Source of the DNA: Gentiana macrophylla
Lineage: Eukaryota > Streptophyta > Magnoliopsida > Gentianales > Gentianaceae
Assembly: GCA_026214975.1 (NCBI GenBank)
Contig: CM047814.1
Span: forward strand, 19,491,541-19,555,540
Length of the DNA stretch: 64,000 nucleotides
Direction: 5' to 3'
In this document: piece by piece, positions 57,001 through 64,000 of the stretch
How positions within the stretch are numbered: the first letter of the stretch is position 1
How the letters are laid out: every line of letters begins with the position of its first letter
Notes under the pieces: model-generated
What the model was told of the DNA's origin: nothing
The model's database searches: none
The model's input: the letters and a program-made list of their open reading frames with translations, nothing else
Made by a program: the position numbers and the translations under genes

Positions 57001-58441
57001 ACATTTGGTGGTGGTTATGGGAACGCAAAACTACGACGGTAGAGAAAATGCACACACTGACTATCCAGTATCTGATTTATTACAGATGATGGGCCATGCG
57101 AGCCGCCCACTTGTTGATAATTCGGGTAAATGTGTCATCTTTTGTCATGCACCGCGAAAAGAGTATTACAAGAAGTTCCTCTATGAAGCATTCCCTGTTG
57201 AAAGCCATTTACATCATTATCTACATGATAATCTTAATGCTGAAGTGGTGTCTGGAGTCATCCAAAACAAACAGGATGCAGTGGACTATCTAACGTGGAC
57301 ATTCTTGTATAGAAGGCTCGCTCAGAACCCTAATTATTATAATTTACAGGGCGTCAGTCACCGGCATCTATCTGATCATCTCTCGGAGCTTGTGGAGAAC
57401 ACGCTGAATGACCTTGAAGCAAGCAAATGTGTAGCCATTGAAGAGGATTTCTTATTGAGAAAGTCGAATCTTGGCATGATAGCATCCTACTATTACATCA
57501 GCTACACAACCATTGAACGTTTTAGTACTTTGTTGACTTCCAAAACCAAACTGAAAGGTCTGCTAGAAATTCTGGCTTCTGCTTCTGAGTATGAATTGCT
57601 TCCTATACGCCCGGGTGAGGATGAACTCGTGAGGAGGTTAGTCAACCACCAACGCTTTTCCTTTGATAACCCGAAATACACCGACCCGCACGTGAAGGCC
57701 AATGCCCTACTTCAAGCTCACTTCTCTAGACAACCTGTGGGCGGGAATCTGTCATCTGACCAGCATGAGGTCCTTATCTCTGCTTGTAGGCTGCTTCAAG
57801 CCATGGTTGATGTTATATCGAGCAACGGGTGGCTTAGCCTTGCCCTCCTGGCAATGGAAGTGAGCCAAATGGTAACTCAAGGCATGTGGGAGAGGGATTT
57901 AATGCTTTTACAACTTCCTCATTTTACAAAAGAGTTAGCCAAGAAATGCCAGGAGAACCCCGGAAAGAGTATAGAAACAGTGTTTGATCTAGTTGAGATG
58001 GAAGATGACGAGAGGCATGAGCTCTTACAGATGTCAGAACAACAGTTGATGGACATCGCGCGTTTTTGCAATCGGTTCCCAAACATCGACTTGGCATATG
58101 AACTTCCTGATGGCGAAAATGTCAAGGCAGGTGAAGACGTTACTCTGCATGTGACCTTAGAAAGAGACCTTGAGGGGCGGAATGAAGTCGGTCCTGTTGA
58201 TGCACCTAGGTACCCTAAAGCTAAAGAAGAAGGCTGGTGGCTTGTGGTTGGTGACACCAAAACAAACCAACTATTAGCTATCAAAAGGGTTAGCTTGCAA
58301 AGAAGATCTAGAGTAAAGCTTGATTTCGCTGCTCCTGCAGAAGCTGGAAAGAAGACGTACACACTGTATTTTATGTGTGATTCGTATATGGGATGTGACC
58401 AAGAGTACAACTTCACCATAGATGTGAAGGATTCAGCCTGA
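51006..58441 (+). CDS. BRR2: Brr2-type U5 snRNP RNA helicase (DExH12-like)
   Basis: Brr2 unwinds U4/U6 snRNA to activate the spliceosome in the nucleus. Coding exons: 51006-53954, 54782-55171, 55283-58441 (GT..AG introns 53955-54781 and 55172-55282, both phase 0), giving about 2165 aa, the length expected of plant Brr2. The ATG opens [20 protein letters not shown], the conserved N-terminus. An acidic linker sits near residues 220-270. N-terminal cassette: Walker A APTGAGKT at about 529, DEIH at 642, [28 protein letters not shown]; then winged-helix and Sec63 units. C-terminal cassette: APTGSGKT at about 1376, DELH at about 1482, [31 protein letters not shown] at about 1715-1723, then a second Sec63 unit ending [12 protein letters not shown]. 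The SAT-to-STS change is usual for Brr2's less active second cassette; the His in motif VI is noted separately. No internal stop in the exons. The gene looks functional. Confidence 0.97.
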
Positions 58442-58854
58442 TGAAGATATGGAAGAGAATGGGTTTGTGTTTTTTTGGTTATTTTGAGGAGTCGTTTTAA
58501 GTTTTAGACGTTTGTTCTTTTTGCTTGTAACGCTTTCAGCTTTTGTGTTTCTACAGATAATCTTTTTTTTTATGGAATGATGCTTAACCACTGTATTGAA
58601 GAAACTCTAGTTTAATTGGTTTGTTGGAATTTATGTATTGACTTGTCTTTGTTTTGATATCCTTAATAATAATCTAACATGCAGAGTACGATGTATATTC
58701 ACCGACCAGATTGAATTGAAATTGTTATCCCTAGGTGGAGATGATAATGAATTCTTGTGGGGCATTTTTTGGCACCACAAAATTTCTATCGTGACCGACA
58801 CTACATCGAAATGTGATTTTTGAGTTTCTAGAGGTTGCACTTATAGTTGTTGTA
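58442..58854 (+). other. 3' UTR and downstream flank of Brr2
   Basis: T-rich sequence after the TGA at 58439-58441, typical of a plant 3' UTR. I see AATAAT-type words near 58664 but cannot fix the cleavage site. No other feature. Confidence 0.45.
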
Positions 58855-59030
58855 CGAACAAAGCAGCTCACAAACAAACTCTTGTTCAGCTTGTTAGTGT
58901 CTCTGATCGTTTGTTTGTTTGTTTGACCTAATGAACCGAGTTCAAATAGAAATATAGACTGGTTTCCTAAACGAACTAACACAAGTTCGCCTCACAAGCG
59001 TTCATATGTTTGTGAACCTACTTATAAAGA
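58855..59030. repeat. Fragment related to the MITE-like repeat at 47143
   Basis: Words GTTTGTTTGTTTG, ATGAACCGAGTTCAAATA, CTAAACGAACTAAC and TGTTTGTGAACC match the order in 47200-47290. No clear ends. Confidence 0.45.
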
Positions 59031-59530
59031 TAAGAGATAAAGAGGCAAAAGTCTTTTTTTGCTGAAAAATGAATAAATAGAGACACTCCACATTTTTAGT
59101 TAAAAAAAGAATGAACAATTTCAGACAACAAAATTAAATAAACTTGATTGTTTGCATATATGATATTTTATCTGAAATATTTATTTATATGTTTTTTTTT
59201 TTTTTTTCTTTTTCAAACATTTTCCGATCATCGAATTTTTTCACCAAAATTCATGTTTTTTTTTGCTCTTCAATTTGAGCAAAAATACGATACTCCTTCC
59301 GACGTATATTTTGAATGACGAAAAAATATTTGTAAAACATAAGCTTTTTTTTAAAATAAGCGACCAGTAACTTTGGATTTAACACATCGATCATCAAAAT
59401 TGTTTCACCAAAGTTCATTTTTATCTTCATTTTGAGACCGCGTTTGATACCTTTTCGACGTAGTATTTGAAAGCGAATTTAATCGCAAAGATTTACACTA
59501 ACACAAGATCGCTCGATTCTGATGCTCATT
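59031..59530. other. No recognisable gene
   Basis: AT-rich. Loose repeats of TTCACCAAAATTCAT/TTCACCAAAGTTCAT and of TTTGAATGACGAA/ATTTGAAAGCGAA suggest an old duplication, but I cannot bound it. Confidence 0.35.
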
Positions 59531-59598
59531 TAAAAAAGGCTTAATTCAAGTGACTACTTCTTGAACACATATAGTTGCTCATATAAAAGCCTCATTTA

Positions 59599-59742
59599 AG
59601 GCTTAATTCAAGTGATTAACTATTAAGCCTATGCCAAGTTTATGTGGTTTTGATTGATAAAATGAATAGCATAGATTAACTTAATTAAGGTGTGGTGTTT
59701 ATAACATGCGAGTTCAATGAGTTAATCACTTGAATTAAGCCT
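59599..59742. mobile_element. Small MITE, 144 bp, inverted AGGCTTAATTCAAGTGATTA ends
   Basis: AGGCTTAATTCAAGTGATTA at 59599 and its complement TAATCACTTGAATTAAGCCT ending at 59742. No target-site duplication is obvious. Its terminal motif is repeated alone at 59540, 62524, 62585 and 62718. Confidence 0.75.
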
Positions 59743-59749
59743 AAAAAGT

Positions 59750-59860
59750 ACATCGACTAAAAGGTAATACATAGAAGATCAATACAACGGACTATAGATT
59801 TAGTACAATAGGTACATCGACTAAAAGGTAATACATAGAAGAACAATACAAGTCTGCAAA
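59750..59860. repeat. Tandem duplication, about 63 bp
   Basis: GTACATCGACTAAAAGGTAATACATAGAAG occurs from about 59750 and again from about 59813. Confidence 0.85.
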
Positions 59861-60129
59861 CATGATCAAACTATCACCAAATTATAAGAAGGATATTCAA
59901 GTTCAAAGAACTAAATTATCATGCCGAATTCACAAGGTGATGAATTACAAGTTCATGAAGCCAATGAACTAGTCTATCTATTACATGATGATACAATGTA
60001 GATCAAAAACCTCAGCACACCAAGGCACATAGTAAGCCTATGAACTAGGCCTATCTATTGCATTAAGGCACACAATATCGATGAGTATCGTGAGTATCGA
60101 TGTCAGTGATGTCGATGTCGGAAGTATCG

Positions 60130-62395
60130 ATGACGATAGTATCGATGATCAGGCTCAAAATGACTCTCATTTCGATTTTTGTTCCAAGGTCTATGTCCCC
60201 AAGTCCTTGATATGAATCAATGTCTTCTTACAGTTCAAGCACTCATATTTACTTTTAGGAGCATGTTTCGATACTACTTTTTCTTTAGGATCATTTCTTT
60301 TAGGCCTCTTCTTGTTCTTGGGTTCAATCACATTAGGCCACCATGCCAATCGGCTTTCTCTTGCAGCACATAAGCCTTAAACAATCGTTCCATGTTTCTT
60401 TCATCATCCGAACCGAAGAGGCATGTCTATTACCGTTTTCGTTCGTGAATTACCTCCGTCGTGAGGCGCGTGTTTCTTTAACAAGGTATCTGAAGGATGC
60501 AGGTTCTTAGATCTAAACGAGTTAGATCTACGCGCAGCGGATGGATCACGAGTTATATATCACAATACATAATTAAAGGATTTAACAACTACAAGGGGGT
60601 TAAGATCATGTTACCAATAGTAGGAAGAGAAGCCAAGATCTTCCGATGTGTTCTCCAAACGGCGGTTGGTGGACATCCTTCTTAATATGAGAACCTCCTT
60701 GATATGCTTCCAAGAAAAACTCCAAGTTTTTCTCCAACCGAGTGGAGCTAAGGATCGAACTCCTTAGCCTTTTTCTCTATAAATTTAGTGGCCCTCTTCA
60801 CCTGGAGCAGGGAGAATAACTCTTTTTATAGGCAAAATCCAAGAGAGAAAATCTATACCCAATCGGTTTAACAAAATAAAAGAGATAATTCTAATTATTA
60901 TTATCCAATAAAAATAAGAGATAATTACATTCTTATAATAAGAAAATATAATTATCCTTATAGTTAAGAGATAAATAATAAATAAATTATTTTCTTTTAT
61001 TTATCCAATTAATTATTTAACAAATAAATAACTAATTACACAATATGTCATTATCCAGAAAATTAATTTCTTGGAAAATCCAAGACATATTGGCGCCACA
61101 CTAAGCTTCACTGTGCCACGAAAAAATGTCTTTTTCACAGTATTATATTATTTAGCCCAACTAAATAATATTCATGCATATCAATTAATTAGCCCAGCCA
61201 ATTAATTATCACCGAGAAGCCCAAATAACAAGATTATTAATCCGAATTACGAAGCGCATCGACGCGGACCTATAACTTAGGTAGCTCCAATAATTAATTA
61301 TTCATCGAGCGAATAAGTACATTAATTATTAATTCCGGGATTACGCCACCATAAACCCGAAATCGAACTCTCACCGATTATAGATGTATACTTATACTCA
61401 ACCCATAGAGTGAATAAGCGTCCCATTGATATAATCACTACATACGGATTAACCTCCAGCCATTTGTCCATTCCGATTGGGATATCTCCGTAAACCCGAC
61501 ATGAATATCTTATCCTTATTTACCATTAACCCACGATGATCAATTAGTTCACATATCCGACTAGTGATCAATTAGTCTAATATGAACTCCGGGATCGATC
61601 ACTTTCTTAGGGCTAACAAATAAGGAATTGTCTCTCTACTTCTTTCTGCGGGGAAGGAATGGATTCCATGTGCGTGAAAATCGAACTACTCACTCATCCT
61701 GGAGATAGTGCCAATGAGAAGTGGCTTGGAACACATATTTAAGTGAACCGTAACTAACACATCAAACACTACCCCGACAAAGCGGCACCACTGTGATCAC
61801 CTCGGGATTAAGGTTGATCCATATATGATCATCTAATGATTTAATAAGATTCCTCGATTACGGAATTATATCGAAAATACAGATTAAATCGGTCGATCTA
61901 TATGAATGCCATCATATATAAATGCCCCCACGTAGGTACCTTCTACCGACAATCCGGATAAGACTATCACACCCTAAGGTGTTCTCAAAGCATTATTGGT
62001 GTTTTAATCATGAGACCCTAAACTTTGATTAAGTTCACCACGGACTATCAGCTTTAAGTATACCACCACTAACTCAATCCTCACGTGTGATCCAGACCTT
62101 GAAGTTAAGTGGTTACATACTGATATATACATAGGGTTTGCGTGAGTTGTATCACTTTACAAGCACAAAGCAAGTAATAAGGTGAGATAAATTCGCCATT
62201 CATTATTAAAAACAATTACACAAATTGTCTTTCGGCACTACACTAACGATGTCTGAGACTCGACAATTTTGCCGCTGCTTTGAATTCCATAATCTGCGCA
62301 GTTTGCTTTTGTTTCTTCTTCTTTGTAGGAGTTGCATTGAGCTTATGAGGCTTGTATAACTTCATCACCATTTTCTTGTATTCTCAGTAATCGAA
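60130..62395 (-). pseudogene. Unrecognised minus-strand reading frame split by an LTR
   Basis: Minus-strand reading from about 62392: MVMKLYKPHKLNATPTKKKK and QTAQIMEFKAAAKL, up to the LTR at 62248. On the other side (60480 downward) are NGNRHASSV-type and then KNKKRPKRNDPKEKVVSKHA and KYECLNCKKTLIHIKDL. The last has a CxxC pair like a small zinc-binding site. The frames are interrupted. It may be a transposon or host gene fragment; I do not recognise the family. Confidence 0.3.
60498..62248 (-). mobile_element. LTR-like insertion, about 1750 bp, diverged member of family L1
   Basis: Left TGCAGGTTCTTAGATC..GCGCAGCGGATGG and right ACAAATTGTCTTTCGGCAC..CTAACG align with the ends of 19343-21170. 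The interior shares AAATAAGGA, TCCTTATTTACCATTAACCC, AATGCCCC and CCGGATAAGAC-type phrases. A minus-strand TATAAAAAGAG lies near 60815. No TSD could be read, and the terminal bases are altered. Confidence 0.75.
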
Positions 62396-62509
62396 AAAGT
62401 TGCACACCAAAAAAGCAGATCAAAATCCAAGTTTACACACACTTTTGAGTCAAACAAAATGAAGACATAATCTGCTCATTTCTAACGTAATACCTTCTTG
62501 ATTCTCCCA

Positions 62510-62745
62510 TGTTGTCTCATTTAAGGCTTAATTCAAGTGACTACTTCTTGAAGGCACATATATCCGCTCATATAAGGCTCATTTAAGGCTTAATTCAAGG
62601 GATGAAATATCATATCCGCTCATATAAGGCTCATATAAGGCATAAATATCACTAATAGTATCATATCGGCATACAATATCGATGTCGATAAACATTATCG
62701 ATGTCGATGTCAGGCTCATTTAAGGCTTAATTCAAGTGACCCAAA
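62510..62745. repeat. Short repeats of TTTAAGGCTTAATTCAAG and ATCGATGTCGATG
   Basis: The first word occurs at about 62519, 62583 and 62717 with CTCATATAAGGCTC between copies. The second word occurs at about 62680-62710 and also at 60080-60140 on the far side of the LTR. Irregular, no gene. Confidence 0.7.
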
Positions 62746-63520
62746 CATGCTCCCACATTTTACCAATTCACATCTCATCAAGATTCTTTGTGCCAAAAAA
62801 ATTGGCATCTTATTAACAAGTGGCACAAAATATATACAAGTACAACACAGAAAGATACATGTTGCTCCAAAAATAAAAATAAATAGCAGGTAGAACAAGT
62901 CTACCAAACGCGAAAACTATGAACTCACGCTTGTCCAAACCAAAGAGTTCTTTGGGGATTGCAACCAAAAGCTAGAATGACCAAAGAACAAATCAACAAT
63001 CACCTTACTAACGTAGTTCTTACACACACACATAATAAAGCAACATCGATTACTAGCTCAAGCTACTAACATCTTACTAAAATACAAAAGAAACATTACA
63101 AGTCGAATTGACGGTACATAAGTAAGTAAGCATGTAAACTCGGGTTAAGAACTCGATTAGAACTCAAAGCATTTCTTATTCCAATAAAAAGGATCACATA
63201 CAAACTCGATCATATCGGTACATGAATTCTTTAGCATCTATCGAGGATTCCAATTTCACCAAGTCGTTTTCGGCGGAAATCGAACCGCATTGTTCTTCAA
63301 ATATTCATTCCGTCGCCGATGATATTGAAAGGCGGACGAAAGTGAATAAGCTATTCAAGCATCATCAGTACAAAATTAGGGATTTTTAGTCCGAACGGAA
63401 AATTATAAAGATAAATCATTGTATAACATAATATTAAAAAAATAGATTTTATTCATCCTAATAGATAAATCATCGTATAACATAATATTAAAAATTATGA
63501 ATTCATAATGTAAATAGATA
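62746..63520. other. No recognisable gene
   Basis: AT-rich with one short minus-strand hydrophobic open frame (62716-62907) lacking family features. A duplicated phrase (GATAAATCATTGTATAACATAATATTAA) appears at about 63411 and 63465. Confidence 0.35.
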
Positions 63521-63753
63521 CTCCGTTAAAAATATAAATCAACCTATACTTTTAGTTTTTGTCTCACTTCTATATTACCAATTCAACATTTATTACTCAT
63601 TTCTCTATCTTACCCCTAATTTATTATCAATCCAACAATTTTTTATTACTTTTCAAGTATCACGTTAATTATAGTCAAATGACATTTTAGACATTAACCA
63701 TCAAATTTATGATATTCAAAAAAAATTCGACTTATATTTTGGAACGAAGGTAG
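63521..63753. mobile_element. Stowaway-like MITE (copy 3), 233 bp
   Basis: Starts CTCCGTTAAAAATATAAATC after TA (63519-63520) and ends, on the minus strand, with CTACCTTCGTTCCAAAATAT followed by TA (63754-63755). No ORF. Related to 4140-4284. Confidence 0.8.
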
Positions 63754-64000
63754 TATAGAATAATATTATTAAAAATACATAGATTTATAATAATATTTTA
63801 TGTTGGGATGTATGATTATTGTTTTATGCTTTGGTATTTTGTGTATTTACCCTTAATTTTTCATAATTTAACGAGTCAAACTCGACATGAAAGACAAATA
63901 TACATTTAGTGAGTCACCCCTCGAACGAGCTCGAAAAATTTATCTTTTAAACGAGCTGGGTAAAATGAACAAACTCGAAACCTATAGGATACATACACGA
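63754..64000. other. Window end: no gene; start of a MITE-like repeat
   Basis: AT-rich. From about 63910 the words GAACGAGCTCGAAAAATT and TTTAAACGAGCTGG resemble the 47143 repeat, which would continue beyond the window. Confidence 0.35.

Overview
The window is AT-rich nuclear DNA from a flowering plant, most likely a eudicot; I cannot name the species. The evidence is spliced genes with GT..AG introns, a plant-type Brr2 spliceosomal helicase, a plant defensin-like secreted peptide gene, and plant repeats (Copia retrotransposons with an initiator-Met-tRNA primer site, Helitrons, hAT and Stowaway-like elements, tRNA-derived SINEs, LINEs). There is no prokaryotic operon structure, CRISPR array, rRNA gene or convincing tRNA gene.

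Only two protein genes look intact. (1) 51006-58441 (+) encodes a Brr2/DExH12-type U5 snRNP helicase: four coding exons, about 2165 aa, two helicase cassettes, plus a 5'-UTR intron and a TATA box. (2) 24157-25157 (-) encodes a 79-aa defensin-like peptide with a signal peptide, one phase-1 intron and eight cysteines. A decayed paralogue of (2) lies at 16483-16855 (-). A diverged VPS26-like (retromer) gene at 5441-8151 (-) is a pseudogene: it has an in-frame stop, a frameshift in its last exon, and an upstream end that stops exactly at the terminal TG of an LTR.

Layout. 0-5 kb: a small frameshifted coiled-coil ORF, a ~99-bp tandem satellite (1046-2370), a long inverted-repeat element and two Stowaway-like MITEs. 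5-8.3 kb: the VPS26-like pseudogene cut by a small LTR element. 8.7-16.2 kb: two decayed Copia elements abutting each other, both ending just after the reverse-transcriptase YVDD motif. 16.4-25.3 kb: the defensin-like duplication, with LINE 3' fragments, two solo LTRs, a SINE and MITEs between the copies. 25.8-27.3 kb: nested foldback repeats. 28-40.2 kb: a SINE with a perfect target-site duplication, Helitron copies ending in a hairpin plus CTAG and carrying G-rich GGGTA arrays, and another solo LTR. 40.5-43.3 kb: a 2.86-kb non-autonomous hAT element. 43.9-47.1 kb: a Copia pol fragment split by a 1.79-kb solo LTR. 49.2-50.4 kb: a LINE RNase H fragment and a SINE, just upstream of Brr2. 58.5-64 kb: MITEs, short duplications and a fourth long LTR-like insertion that splits an unrecognised reading frame.

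The genes do not form a pathway. The main story is a gene-poor, repeat-nested stretch next to a conserved housekeeping gene, with many target-site duplications readable by eye. I did not find a clearly new biological system. The items most worth a second look are the defensin-like gene/pseudogene pair, the VPS26-like pseudogene, the Helitrons with G-rich arrays, and the nested solo-LTR family.
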